Origin: Rhynchopus sp. YZ270_cl-10
Taxonomy: Eukaryota; Euglenozoa; Diplonemea; Diplonemida; Diplonemidae
Direction: 5' to 3'
Length of the DNA stretch: 64,000 nt
Assembly: GCA_964035575.1 (NCBI GenBank)
Contig: OZ037835.1
Coordinates: 248,001 to 312,000 of the forward strand
Shown here piece by piece: positions 10,201-19,853 of this stretch. The notes beneath the pieces are model-generated. The model was not told the origin of the DNA, did not search any database, and worked only from the letters and a program-made list of their open reading frames with translations. Positions within the stretch are counted from its first letter, which is position 1. Each line of letters starts with the position of its first letter. A program made the position numbers and the translations under genes.

Positions 10201-10347
10201 TGTCAGGTCACGTGCCGAGCTCACATCGCCGTAGCACCCTTGGTACACTGCCACGTACGTTGCCCCCTCGCACTGTGGCAGAGCCAGCAGGACGGCCACC
10301 GCACAGAGCACACCTCTCACACTGCTCATGTGCATATGCAATTGCAT
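7204..10347 (-). CDS. WSC-domain / Pro-Thr stalk / 7-TM receptor, copy 1
   Basis: 1047 aa from the first ATG at 10347 (two more ATGs follow within seven codons). Signal peptide about residues 1-28; WSC domain about 30-128 with the expected Cys pattern (GCYGD, CMSFC, CYCDN, CDGDA, KCGGG), a fold that binds glycans in wall-stress sensors. Residues about 135-515 are a Pro/Thr/Ala stalk ([11 protein letters not shown]), probably O-glycosylated and rod-like. A folded stretch and about seven membrane helices follow near 574-602, 621-645, 651-675, 728-746, 759-778, 785-807 and 819-841. A 200-residue cytoplasmic tail rich in Ser/Thr/Arg/Gly ends the protein. No intron needed. Function is inferred to be a surface sensor or adhesin; the membrane block matches no family I can name. 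Paralogue at 25093-28323. Confidence 0.9.
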   Translation of the reverse strand: MQLHMHMSSVRGVLCAVAVLLALPQCEGATYVAVYQGCYGDVSSARDLTGDAEQTGLYNSPAKCMSFCTTSATGAPFRYFGLQYHRECYCDNTYGTYGSYSETECWRTCDGDATAKCGGGNRNSIFEAVYDAETPAPPTPAPPTPAPPTLAPTPAPPTPSPPTPAPPTLAPTPAPPTPAPPTPAPPTLAPTPSPPTLAPPTPAPPTPAPPTPAPPTLAPTPAPPTPSPPTPAPPTLAPTPAPPTPAPPTPAPPTLAPTPSPPTLAPPTPAPPTVAPPTPAPQTPAPPTTAPVTPAPPTLAPTPVPATLAPPTPAPATAAPLTSAPLTVAPPTLVPATVAPATSAPLTPAPPTLAPLTPAPATAAPPTQAPATPAPVTNPPLTGAPATLPPPTLSPATLAPETQAPETLAPPTLAPATAPPATSPPATLPPLTTAPTPAPDTATPLTAAPLYAATYTPLATDTPMDTTTPTTYTPAALPATDVPETTVPHATVAPDFVATLNDTAPPPLMSIADVKVVDLMGFEDSSTTLAVASSAAGFSGGAALRLALVSKGCSHDLSTALHPTGLSLDNSKPVGAVAANIAMLATFIAACFVAVPVVRVVGTCLFPTFFKDLDVVGLLRLPSAPVLVFQYFYQGLTLAGMSLVFYPEKGWHAAVGVAILLVCAVVPVVLHLTITQGVPAYGVYARAEGRQNRALISLLGEGEWVSMQRNPMWVQRYTVIRPYKQGATWFLLIEFVSSFALSAIQSTAPETSEGCGHVKMASGLVFLVLLMLEGLFWPHARSRDAALDILLLGTQLAAMVVMAAGYYTATLDSWLFDVSSKLLTVAFILLVVKIALDILTEVYVITSGRRGNLQEDVLNKSALLIHPQGGCILETTQSDTSDRQSDTRAEMPNASLLSVDIENGLELLSCPTPKNWAHETPRQVPITPTKHLLPHSRGRGSEGFLDNRDSFTPLVAGLRDSFLADEAGGSATIYGGGSAPTTTGISGRDLEEADGGGGRGRGTLQAPRHGRQHSPRSQRRRSSVFHGNGLVIAPSHADQTGGVGWCV
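8880..9965 (-). repeat. Coding repeat of the Pro/Thr stalk, copy 1
   Basis: Runs of GGTGGTGC / GGTGCTGGTGT type triplet units on the plus strand encode TPAPPT units on the minus strand. Longer blocks of about 250 bp recur (for example around 9590-9710 and 9790-9910), showing unequal exchange. Long ORFs in the other five frames here are by-products of this repeat. Confidence 0.85.
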
Positions 10348-10433
10348 CTGGATGTGGTGAGATGGGTGGTTGGGGAAGCGAGGGCAAGGAGGTGGTTAAA
10401 AATAGAGTGTGTGTGCTGCCTTATATTTAAAAA
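10348..10433 (-). promoter_or_regulatory. Conserved 5' flank of WSC receptor genes
   Basis: The 85 bp upstream of the start are shared with 28324-28421 although the DNA beyond differs. On the minus strand it contains TTTAAATATAAGG about 70-85 bp before the ATG and a CTATTTTTAACC element. The TATA-like box is suggestive only; no transcription start can be seen. Confidence 0.3.
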
Positions 10434-10807
10434 TGCTCGAGAGACTCGTTCCTCTTTGCTTGTTGCTCAAAAGACTATAAACGGGGGGGAAAAAAGTAAA
10501 AGTTGTTTGTTGTTCGCTTCCACTGGCAAAAATTCAGGTCAAAATCACTTTTCCGACTATGCCTCGCGGCACAGTGTGTGACAAAACCAGAAAAAAGTAG
10601 CTCGAATAGACTACAAGCTTCTGGGTTCCGGAGGCGCCATCCCAGATTCACACATACGATAAAGTGATAGTTACTCCACTAAATAAATCGAGCAAAAATA
10701 TGGTGAACTCAGCGGTGCCCAGTTTTAAAAGTGCCAAAAACAACCTCTTTCTTTTGACGCATTGTGACTTCCTCAAATACACTTTTCAAGGGTAAAAAAA
10801 TTCGGGC
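10434..10807. other. Intergenic, no gene seen
   Basis: Unique sequence between the receptor gene's conserved 5' flank and a dispersed repeat. ORFs here are short and of random composition. Confidence 0.4.
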
Positions 10808-11227
10808 ATGATCCTGGATAAACAACAGCGCACGTCAGTTGTCTCACGTACAGTGTACACACCCTGAAAACGTAACCCCTTCCCTCTAGCACAGACTCCA
10901 TCTTTGGTAGTTGGTCTGCCCTACTGCCTCTTCTGCACCGTAGCTGAGTGCCACGGTGACAGCTTGTACCCACCTGCAAAAGAATGTTCGCAAGGTCCCT
11001 TCTTCTTCTAACGTAAAAAAGCGTAAAAAAACATAACAAAACCACACCACACTAAACATCAGAGCACGTGCCTGCAGATGCACAGTTGTTTCACATACAG
11101 TACACACACCCGACAAGGCAAAGAATACAAACATTTTACACAGACTAAATCTTCATCTTTGTGATCAATATCTTGACAATTCCCACAAAAACGTGGACCA
11201 CATTACAAACTGATGCTACCCTCATGA
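10808..11227. repeat. Dispersed 420-bp repeat, copy 1
   Basis: Nearly identical to 53502-53914, with its right part also at 14022-14137. Landmarks: AAACAACAGCGCACGTCAGT, TTTGGTAGTTGGTCTGCC, GAATGTTCGCAAGGTCCC and CCCACAAAAACGTGGACCAC. All three copies lie downstream of UBL-LRR reading frames or relics, so it may be ancestral 3' flank or an untranslated RNA-like unit carried with them. No ORF is preserved. Confidence 0.75.
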
Positions 11228-11330
11228 AATTATTACGCATCCACTCGACGTTTGGATAAAGAAAACCAGAGCTGAAAAGGGGTTTGGGGGGAAGAATCTA
11301 ATTCTTGAACGCATCCGACACTCAGTCATA
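11228..11330 (+). repeat. Dispersed ~100-bp repeat (ACGCATCC family), copy 2
   Basis: Same family as 4505-4605: ATTACGCATCCACTCGACG, GGATAAAGAAAA, GGGGTTTGGGGGG and GAACGCATCCGACACTCAG. Confidence 0.7.
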
Positions 11331-11334
11331 CCAA

Positions 11335-11511
11335 AAATAATAAAACCTACATTCTTGAACTCTTCTACACGACGTGATTTTCATTGGACGCATCCCCTTC
11401 CACGCAACCATGTTGAAGGAGAGCGGGCTGCGCCGGAATAGGCAAAGGTCTAGCGCTCACCCAGTCCACCTCATCCAAAACAAAAGTGTCTCTGGATCTG
11501 CCCTCAAACGG

Positions 11512-11548
<37 letters not shown>

Positions 11549-11790
11549 GAAAAACGCTAATAACTTTTTGACCCCCCTCTGTAAGTGTTGGTTGAATTGG
11601 AGTCGGGGAGCACAAGCAAAGGGCAATGAAAGGAAAACAATGAATAAAAGAACAAGATAGAAGAGCCAGTATTTATGTCTGAACTACACACACAATTCCA
11701 ATCATTCGAACCGAAGACGCCCAAACATTTCGGTCTGTATTATTTCTTTACAACCGTACGCGTACCGCTTCGTCTGTTGTATACAAAAAA
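11335..11790 (+). repeat. Dispersed ~330-bp repeat with internal insert, copy 1
   Basis: Same unit as 13655-13985 (plus) and 63070-63365 (reverse), with a fragment at 47105-47190. Landmarks: AATAAAACCTACATTCTTGA, GAATTGGAGTCGGGGAGCAC and GTACGCGTACCGCTTCGTC. This copy alone holds about 145 extra bp (11396-11541) ending in a run of 26 T. No protein is conserved among the copies. Confidence 0.8.
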
Positions 11791-11935
11791 AAAGAGGCGA
11801 CCGGATGGAACGAGAGGTTTTTGGTGCTGTGCTACATAGCGGGCTTCCTCAAACACAAATGGCACGTGAGCCACCACTTGGTACCGCGAACCTCCCCAAT
11901 TCTGAGGCATCTGAAACGATCAGCACACATCATCG

Positions 11936-13210
11936 TCATTGTGCGGCTCTCTGCCGTTTGCGTGCTTGCTGGGGGGATTCGTCCCTGCTGCGTTTCGGAC
12001 GTGCTTCAACCACACGCTTTTTCAGCTTGCCCTTCACCACTGCGTCGGACACAGCACTGCTGCAGCCGGTGAGGTAAATACTCTTCAACGAAGTGCAGTT
12101 CGCAACAAAGCACGAACCAACAACTTTAACCCTGCAAAGTGGTGAAAGATCCAGAGTGGTTAAGCCTTTGCAGCTGGCGAGAAAAGAGTACTTAATCCCT
12201 GTCACGTTGCTGAGTGCTGTGAGATCCAGGGTGGTTAAGCCTTCGCAACCGGTGAGAAAGTTTTCACTGATTTCTGTCAAGTTGCTGAGTGGTGCGAGAT
12301 CGAGGGTGGTTAAACCTGAGCAGTTGACGAGAAAAGAGCACTCAATCCCTGTCACGTTGCTGAGTGGTGTGAGATCCAGAGTGGTTAAACCTTCGCAGCT
12401 GTCGAGAAAGGTTCTACCGATTTCTGTCACGTTGTTGAGTGGTGCGAGATCCAGGGTGGTTAAGCCTTTGCAGTTGGCGAGAAAAGAGTACTCAATCGCT
12501 GTCACGTTGCTGAGTGGTGTGAGATCCAGATTGGTTAAACCTTCGCAGCCGTTCAGAAAGCTTTCAGCGATTACTGTCAAGTTGCTGAGTGGTGCGAGAT
12601 CGAGGGTGGTTAAACCTTTGCAGCCGTGGAGAAAGTAGCCACCGATTACTGTCAAGTTGCTGAGTGGCGAAAGATCCAGAGTGGTTAAGCCTTCGCAGCC
12701 GCCGAGAAAGCTTCTACCGATGTGCGTCACTTTGCTCAACCCAGACAGGTCGATGCTTGTCAAAGACGTGCACTGGTGAAGAAACAGTTCACGAACTTCC
12801 GTCACACACGACACAGCACTCAGATCAAGTCTCGTTAGCGATGAACGCCATAAGAAGCCTCCAGGAATGACAGTCGCAACCTCCGCCTGCAGAAGCAAAC
12901 ACGCCACCTTCGGATCCTTCACATACTCCAGCCGCTTTGGCGTCAGCCTTGTCTCACCCAAGGCACGAAGAGCTGCAATGGCGTCGTCCTTCTGCGACTT
13001 CGTCTTCTTCGTCAGCACAACTGTGTCCCCAGCACTCAGCTGCGTGATGTGGTCTTCGGCCATCACCTTCCCTCCTAAGCTAATGTCAAAGCCGTCTTCG
13101 CGCAACTCTGCTGCAGACGCCACCTTCCGCCGTATGTCCGCAGTTGTATCATCCACACCCACATCGACTGTGTACTTCTCTCCGTCAAAGCTCTCCACAC
13201 ATATTTCCAT
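11936..13210 (-). CDS. Ubiquitin-like / BspA-type LRR protein, basic (NLS-like) tail
   Basis: 424 aa, ATG at 13210. Residues 1-72 have the ubiquitin-like beta-grasp pattern (MEICVESFDGEKYTVDVG, DDTTADIRRKVA, FGGK-type turn, GDTVVLT). A short helical linker (DAIAALRALGE; LLLQAEVATVIP) leads to about ten 25-residue leucine-rich repeats of the LTTLDLSPLSNLT..FL..C type from about 122 to 375. The tail ends KRSRDESPQQARKRQRAAQ, a bipartite nuclear-localisation-like stretch. BspA-type repeats mediate protein binding; substrate unknown. The 5' leader (AGAGACACAAAACC before the ATG) is shared with 39002-39916 and 51985-53067. No intron needed. Confidence 0.9.
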   Translation of the reverse strand: MEICVESFDGEKYTVDVGVDDTTADIRRKVASAAELREDGFDISLGGKVMAEDHITQLSAGDTVVLTKKTKSQKDDAIAALRALGETRLTPKRLEYVKDPKVACLLLQAEVATVIPGGFLWRSSLTRLDLSAVSCVTEVRELFLHQCTSLTSIDLSGLSKVTHIGRSFLGGCEGLTTLDLSPLSNLTVIGGYFLHGCKGLTTLDLAPLSNLTVIAESFLNGCEGLTNLDLTPLSNVTAIEYSFLANCKGLTTLDLAPLNNVTEIGRTFLDSCEGLTTLDLTPLSNVTGIECSFLVNCSGLTTLDLAPLSNLTEISENFLTGCEGLTTLDLTALSNVTGIKYSFLASCKGLTTLDLSPLCRVKVVGSCFVANCTSLKSIYLTGCSSAVSDAVVKGKLKKRVVEARPKRSRDESPQQARKRQRAAQ

Positions 13211-13464
13211 GGTTTTGTGTCTCTCTGTTTTGTGGAGGTGTTTTCAATTGGGGGTAAGAGTACGCAAGAGAGAACAAACAGTTACAAGGGGAGAGGTCTT
13301 TTGTTTTGTTTTTGTCAGAATATTTGTGAACAGCATTTAGAAGTGAAAACAGAAACAAAAGAATCATATATATTTGGTGCACCTGACGACCCCATATTGC
13401 GTACTTCTTACGTACTTAGTGCGTAGTTGTCGTACAACCGAATAACTTTACCTTGTCTTATAAT
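13211..13464. other. 5' flank of UBL-LRR gene
   Basis: The first ~130 bp match the 5' flanks at 39917-40015 and 53068-53215 (GTTTTCAATTGGGGGTAAGA). Beyond that a GCGTACTTCTTACGTACTTA phrase resembles 5985-6050. No gene. Confidence 0.5.
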
Positions 13465-13650
13465 AGAACCTAATCTCAGGTTATGAATAAAAAGAAAACA
13501 ATAAAAAACAAATTTTTCGTTTATCGCTTCGCAAGCTTGTTGTGTTTTTTCGCTGAAAGTGTGTGTTGTGTGTGAGAGAAAAACAATGAGTGAGAAAAAC
13601 ACAAGCTGGAGGGCACGCACCTTCCGTCCTATTGTCAAGTACCTTGATTT
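13465..13650. repeat. Duplicated block (partner 5460-5665)
   Basis: Copy 2 of the block described at 5460-5665. The partner has about 15 extra bp near its right end. Confidence 0.75.
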
Positions 13651-13654
13651 ACAA

Positions 13655-13985
13655 AAAAATAATAAAACCTACATTCTCGAACTTTTCTACTGACGTGATT
13701 TTCATTGGACGCATCCTATTTTTTGAAAAACGAGAAACGCTAATTGTATTTTTGGCCCCCCTCTGTGAGTATTGATTGAATTGGAGTCGGGAAGCACAAG
13801 CAAAGGGCAATGAAAGGAAAACAATGAACATTAAACAAGCTAGAAAAGAGACAGTATATATTTCCGAACACACACACACACATTATTCAAATCATTCAAT
13901 CCGAAAGAGCCCAATCATTTCGGTTTGTATTATTTCCTTACAAACCGTACGCGTACCGCTTCGTATGTTTGTATACAAAAATAAA
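13655..13985 (+). repeat. Dispersed ~330-bp repeat, copy 2
   Basis: Cleaner version of 11335-11790, lacking the 145-bp insert and long T run. Begins AATAAAACCTACATTCTCGA and ends near the TACGCGTACCGCTTCGTATG phrase. Confidence 0.8.
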
Positions 13986-14021
13986 TAAATAAGGCCTGCC
14001 TACCTCCTAGCACCTCTCGCA

Positions 14022-14137
14022 CAGACCCCATCTTTGGTAGTTGGTCTGCCCTACTGCCTCACACAGCCCAAATCTTCATCTTTGTGATCAAGATCTTGAC
14101 AATTCCCACAAAAACGTGGACCACATTACAAACCGAT
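14022..14137. repeat. Fragment of the dispersed 420-bp repeat, copy 3
   Basis: Joins the CCATCTTTGGTAGTTGG part directly to the CTTCATCTTTGTGATCAAG part of 10808-11227, so the middle is missing. It abuts the end of the frameshifted UBL-LRR gene. Confidence 0.7.
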
Positions 14138-14138
14138 G

Positions 14139-15846
14139 CTACCCAGCCGTAGCTCTCCGCCGTTTGCGTGCTTGCTGGGGGGATTCGTCTCTGCTGCGTT
14201 TCGGACGTGCTTCAACCACAAGCTTGCTAAGCTTGCACTTCACTACTGCGTCGGACACAGCACTGCTGCAGCCGGTAAGGTGAATACTCTTCAACGAAGT
14301 GCAGTTCTCAACAAAGTACGAACCAACAACTTTAACCCTGCAAAGTGGTGAAAGATCCAGAGTGGTTAAGCCTTTGCAGCCGTCGAGAAAGCTTCCACCG
14401 ATTCCTGTCAAGTTGCTGAGTGGTGATAGATCCAGAGTGGTTAAGCCTTCGCAGCCGTTCAGAAAGCTTCCACCGATTTCCGTAAAGTTGTTGAGTGGTG
14501 ATAGATCCAGAGTGGTTAAACCTGAGCAGTTGGCAAGAAAAGAGGACTTAATCCCTGTCACGTTGCTGAGTGGCGAAAGATCCAGAGTGGTTAAACCTTC
14601 GCAACCGTCGAGAAAGCTTACACCCATTTCTGTTAAGTTGTTGAGTGGCGATAGATCCAGAGCGGTTAAACCTGAGCAGTTGGCAAGAAAAGAGTACTTA
14701 ATCCCTGTCACGTTGCTGAGTGGTGTGAGATCCAGAGTGGTTAAACCTTCGCAGCTGTGGAGAAAGCATCTACCGATTTCTGTCAAGTTGCTGAGTGGTG
14801 ATAGATCCAGAGTGGTTAAACCTGAGCAGTTGGCAAGAAAAGAGGACTTAATCCCTGTCACGTTGCTGAGTGGCGAAAGATCCAGAGTGGTTAAACCTTC
14901 GCAACCGTCGAGAAAGCTTACACCCATTTCTGTTAAGTTGTTGAGTGGCGATAGATCCAGAGCGGTTAAACCTGAGCAGTTGGCAAGAAAAGAGTACTTA
15001 ATCCCTGTCACGTTGCTGAGTGGTGTGAGATCCAGAGTGGTTAAACCTTCGCAGCTGTGGAGAAAGCATCTACCGATTTCTGTCAAGTTGCTGAGTGGTG
15101 ATAGATCCAGAGTGGTTAAACCTCCGCAACCGTCGAGAAAGCTTACACCCATTTCTGTCAAGTTGTTGAGTGGCGATAGATCCAGAGCCGTTAAACCTTT
15201 GCAGTTGGCAAGAAAAGAGTACTTAATCCCTGTCACGTTGCTGAGTGGTGTGAGATCCAGACTGGTTAAACCTTCGCAGCTGCGGAGAAAGCATCCACCG
15301 ATTTCTGTCAAGTTGCTGAGTGGCGAGAGATCCAGACTGGTTAAACCTTCGCAGCTGCAGAGAAAGTAGCAACCGATGTGCGTCACATTGCTGAACCCAG
15401 ACAGGTCGATGCTTGTCAAAGACGTGCACCGGTGAAGAAAATTGTCACCAACTTCCGTCACACAGGACACAGCACTCAGATCATGTTAACGACGTGTGTG
15501 CCAAAAATTTATCCGGAATGACAGTCGCAACCTCCGCCTGCAGAAGCAAACACGCCACCTCAGCATCCTCCACAGTCTCCAGCCTCTTTGCTGTGATGTC
15601 CTCACCCAACGCATGAAGTGCTGCTCTGGCTACGAACTTCATAGTTTCCGTCAGGATGATTGTGTCTCCAGCACTCAGCTGCGTGATGTCGTCTCCTTCG
15701 TCCTTCCCTCCGAAGCCCATGTGGAAGCTGTCCTCAGCCAACCCCACTGCAGACGCCACCTTCTGCCGCATCGTCTCCGTTGTGTCATCCACACCCACCT
15801 CAATCACATACAAGTTGTCTGCACAGTCCTTGATAACTACTTCCAT
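14139..15846 (-). pseudogene. UBL-LRR gene disrupted by a 5-bp deletion; chimeric tail
   Basis: The first 121 codons from the ATG at 15846 give the MEVVIKDCAD-type ubiquitin-like domain and linker, then stop at 15481. The LRR part continues in another frame to 14139. Against intact paralogues (61190-61205) the break equals loss of five bases (GCACT) between ACA and TGATCTGAG near 15483; restoring that length gives 571 codons. About 17 LRR units of 25 residues follow. The head is of the CSVS-tailed subfamily, but the tail (KRSRDESPQQARKRRR) is the basic NLS-like type, so the gene is a head/tail recombinant. It may be a real pseudogene or an assembly error in a repetitive gene. Confidence 0.8.
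14521..15120 (-). repeat. Exact 300-bp tandem duplication inside the LRR array
   Basis: 14521-14820 and 14821-15120 are identical base for base (four 75-bp LRR units each), synonymous sites included. This shows very recent unequal exchange or gene conversion. Confidence 0.95.
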
Positions 15847-15889
15847 TTTGTCTTCTATTCTTTGTGTTGCTCTGTTGTGTGGTGGGGTT

Positions 15890-17600
15890 GTGGGAGTTGG
15901 GGCTGTGGTGGGTGAACATGGTCAAAGAAAAACAACACCTCACCAAAGCCGCTTCCTTTGTAGGTAGCCGTACACATTGAGGAGCACTCATGCGCACGTT
16001 TTGCGGGGAAAACATGTCGTTGCGCACTCACTGAGGACTATTGTGGTGACATGGCTTGACACGTCCAGCTTGTCCAGCCATGTCACCAGGTCTTTGCAAA
16101 GTGACTTCGATAACGTGTCTACCGTTTGCCTGGCGGAATCAGGTCAGAAGTTGTAAAATAGGAAAATGGGGAGAGGGTGACTTTTGCTGAACACATCTGC
16201 ATATTATGACAAAAGAAAGTAAATTTTCGGGTGCAGGAACAACAGCGACCACGATGTGCAATAAGGGTAGCACAATTAAAAATCGTGTTTAGTGTCCCCG
16301 CTCCCCAAAAATCTGTTAGCACGCACGCAAAAAAACAAAACAAAAAAAAACTAGTCAAAAAAAAAAAAAATAACACTTCTCTCACACATTTTGCCCTACC
16401 TACGTACTACACGTTTGTCAATTATTTTTTACTGGCAGCAGGCAGGGCTATTTCTAACCTGTCCCTGATTTTTGGAAAATGAAAGTCGCTAAAAAATGCG
16501 CGTTGTGATTTTGTATGGGGTTGCCAAATTGCGCATAAGCCAGTTGACTTATGGGGGTTTTGATGTATTCTAAAAAAAACATAAGGCGCACCAGGCCGCG
16601 TGCCGTAGGCGCTATGAGGGGGTTTCTTAGAAAACATGTTTGTTCTCTGCACTAACATCACTTGGCAACATTCATTATAACCAAAAACCAAGAACCTGCC
16701 CACGTGTGACCTCCACGCATTTTCTAATTAGAACGGTACGAGACGAGAAGTGAGCAGGCATAGCTTGGGGGTGGGGCCTTGAAAGCTTGGGAAAGGACGA
16801 GTCAAGCGGACTGGTCAATTTCTTGACCATCAAGAAAGAAAAGGTGCGATGAACCTAAGCCTACGTGTGCTTAGTCACCTTTTGCACACATTCGGTGTCG
16901 CTCATCAAGAAACAACAAAAAAAAAGTATGCAGCAAACAATAGTAATATGATGAAGACAATGACTCTTGCAACAAAAAAAAAAAATGAATTTCGCACAAA
17001 AAAAAACCCCGGCAGAGGGATTCATCGCAAAATACCACGTTTTGGGTTGTCTTTGGTGGCTTGTGAAGGAGGAGGCTACCCAAAAACTGTGGTCAAGCGA
17101 ATTCATTTTTCCGCGTTTTGATGCAAGGTACTGCTCCAAGTAAGAAAGCTGAAAGATGAATGTGCCTCGTGTGCACAAACATCTATAAAAACTTTAACAA
17201 AAAAATTGTGGCTTAAAAGGGTGTGGACGTCTCTGCAGACGACATACACCAGCAGAAGATGACACGAGACTCTAATGCTGAAATTTCATATTCTGAAAAG
17301 TCAGTTTTTTTCTGTATCAAAACAGGCATCTCGCTAACTCGGCCGGGGTTCCTAAATATCCAGAACGATGGGAAAAAACACCCCCAATTTTAGCACCTGA
17401 TGGGGCTGGCTTTTCCACATTGTAGCCTTTCACATTGCGACGCTGGGAAAGGAACAGGTGGGTTGCAAACTAGCGCGCAGGCGCACGGTACTACGGTACG
17501 CTACTTTATTTATTTCGCCACGCTGCACTGCTTCTTTTTCCTTCGGAGTTTGACCAATTGAGTTGCGTTCTGGTCTCCCACGGTATGCCCTTGAGCCCCC
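15890..17600. repeat. Segmental duplication, copy 2 (partner 1578-2745)
   Basis: Begins in the 5' flank of the UBL-LRR reading frame at 15846 and continues through sequence matching 1578-2745. An extra ~410 bp (16195-16607) is present only here. No conserved ORF. Confidence 0.7.
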
Positions 17601-19059
17601 AGGGTCTCTGCGTCCGTGACACAGTACAGTCGATGGAATGACCCTTTTTCGATTGGGACAATGAAAAAAAAAAGAGAAATAAAACGTCAAAAACCCGGAA
17701 CGACGGAACGGTGGTTAGCGAGATGCCTGGCGGTGATCAACCACAAAAAACTAAACATAACATCACCAACTGATCTGTCTTTACTACTCTACAACTATGT
17801 CTTTCTTCGTTGACCGCAGCCATTTAGACTCTTTGCCTACGACGCATGGGGGGAGGATTCAAAAGGAAAAAGCGTAAGGACAGATCTATCGTTGGTTTTA
17901 AATATGTTTAGTTTCCAATCACACTTCGTGTGTGCAAAAAGAAAAGAACCTTTCTTCTCTACTATAGTATACGTTTTGTTGCGTCAAAAACTCGACGCAT
18001 TTTAAAGAAAAAGAAGGAAATCTGATGACACATGCCTCTCGTGCACAAAATGTAAGCAAAAAAAAAATACCCCTAAAACGGATTATCTGTAAGATCCTGT
18101 GTGGGGGAAAAAGAGAAAAAACAAGAAAAGTTCATCAGATGAACCTAAACTTCTCGTGATTAGTCTGATTAGATTACTTAATGTTTTGAACATTAGTTAT
18201 TCATCCTCGCGATTAGTCACCGTTACAAGTAAATTGGTTGAACTATTTTGTGTTATTTTTCATTCAGCTTACTTTATCTATTCAGAAAAGAGGAAAAGAA
18301 ACTCAAAAAAAAAATGGTGTGAGCATCATAACTGTATTAACAATTCGCGAAGGGGGAGAAAAAACAAGAATAGTGAAGTTATTGTATTATTAATGCAGGC
18401 ACCTCCGACTGACCCACGTACGATGCCAGCCATCCGGATGAAAGCACAAGAATAAGAACACGGTGTTTAGATGAACGCACCTCTCGTCACTAATTAGTTT
18501 CATGACATGATGTGCACACTACACTTTCTAATCAAGAAAGCAAAGCTTCATCCACACACTGTCCACCACAACGTTGTTGGGTTGATTAAATGTTGTAGAT
18601 TTGAGAGGCTCGAAAATTATTTACGATCCACTCGACGTTTCGATAAAGAAAAACAGAGACGAAAGGGGGTTTGGGGGGAAGAGCTTAATTCTTGAACCCA
18701 TCCACACACTCAGTCATTTTCAAAACAGTGGATTTATTGTACAAAAAAAGTCAGGCCAGCGAGACACCGTAACAGGGCTCGACTGCCACATAGTGGGGGA
18801 GATATGTGCAGCCTGTTTTTTCCTCCCGATATTCGTGGTAAATGGGAAGTTCCGTGTAACGGCAAGCCACAAGAGTAGAACAACAACACAAACCCTTGAG
18901 AAGCAGACGCAGAGTCTCTCTTCTTACTTGTGTGCTGCAGACAAACATGACAACGCTAACCACGACTGCCACGGCAGAGCGGGGTCCCTAACGGTTCACT
19001 GGGGGGGATCCACATAGATAAAGAAAACAAAAAACACGAAAGCAAAAAAGGAAAACCAA
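17601..19059. other. Intergenic, AT-rich, with two repeat fragments
   Basis: No gene supported. A 118-codon plus ORF at 18099-18455 is Lys/Ser/Asn low complexity. 18373-18450 (CAGGCACCTCCGACTGACCC) recurs at 47193-47268, a conserved ~75-bp tract of unknown role. 18622-18717 is another copy of the ACGCATCC-family repeat. Confidence 0.45.
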
Positions 19060-19640
19060 TAAAAAGTAAAACAAGAAGACAAAAGAAAGAGCGTTCTATA
19101 CAAGATACGTCTAAAAGTAATAGGGGAATAATTACACACAAAGAATGGTTGCCAAGCAACCTAGTTCCCCAAAACCCCGGTTCCCCCTTAGACTAGGTGA
19201 CCGCACGATGAGAACAAATTGTTTTTTTTTGTGAGATGATCGACACCTTACTTAGGTAAGTCGTCTTGAAGGTTGTTTTGATACCCTATAAGTAAAAAAA
19301 ATTGTTACATTGGTGTGGTCCAAAAAAGTCTGCACAAATGGGTTTTGAAGATAGGTATTATCCTACTTATCATTATCATAGTGCTTTCCATTCAAGAGAA
19401 CAGAAAGCGTTGGGAGGGACACAACCACGACGGCCAGTTTGCTGTGGGAAAGACGTCAAAAAGTGGACGAAAATCCTGATTGAAAACTGCTCCCCCCGCG
19501 GGACAGCAATTCTTTTTTTTTTTTTTTTTCAACCAGTGTCTGGTCCTAGTGTCTGGGAGAGCGTATGCTCTCCATAAAAAAACGTCAAATTTTTGACGCT
19601 CTCCCAGCTCATACTGGCCACGTGACTGACACCCTCTATG
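19060..19640. repeat. Segmental duplication, copy 2 (partner 4790-5345)
   Basis: Same order of landmarks as copy 1 (GTTGCCAAGCAACCTAGTTC, GACCGCACGATGAGAACAAA, GGCCACGTGACTGACACCC), with short indels including a 20-bp T run near 19513. Confidence 0.8.
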
Positions 19641-19748
19641 TAGAAATGAAGAGAGAGAGAGACAGAGAAAAAGGTTTACACAACGATCGTCAGGCTGTCG
19701 TGCTGGAGTCATTTTTACAAAAGTGCGGGTAATTAATATTGCGGAAAA

Positions 19749-19853
19749 ACTTATTACGCATCCACTTGCCGTTTGGATAAAGAAAAACAGAGATGAAAGG
19801 GGTTTGGGAGGGAAGAGGTTAATTCTTGAACCCATCCCGACACTCAGTCACAC
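19749..19853 (+). repeat. Dispersed ~100-bp repeat (ACGCATCC family), copy 4
   Basis: TTACGCATCCACTTGCCG, GGATAAAGAAAAAC, GGGGTTTGGGAGGG, ending CACTCAGTCACAC. Same family as 4505-4605. Confidence 0.7.

Noticed and set aside
11396-11541. Insert ending in T26 as a SINE or processed copy
   Set aside because: The T run is at the end that would be the 5' side of a poly-A copy on the opposite strand, and no target duplication is visible.
12093-15369. Plus-strand Arg/Lys/Pro/Ser ORFs opposite the LRR genes
   Set aside because: Antisense shadows of the 75-bp LRR periodicity; the minus frame gives the family protein. The same holds opposite 36188-38302.
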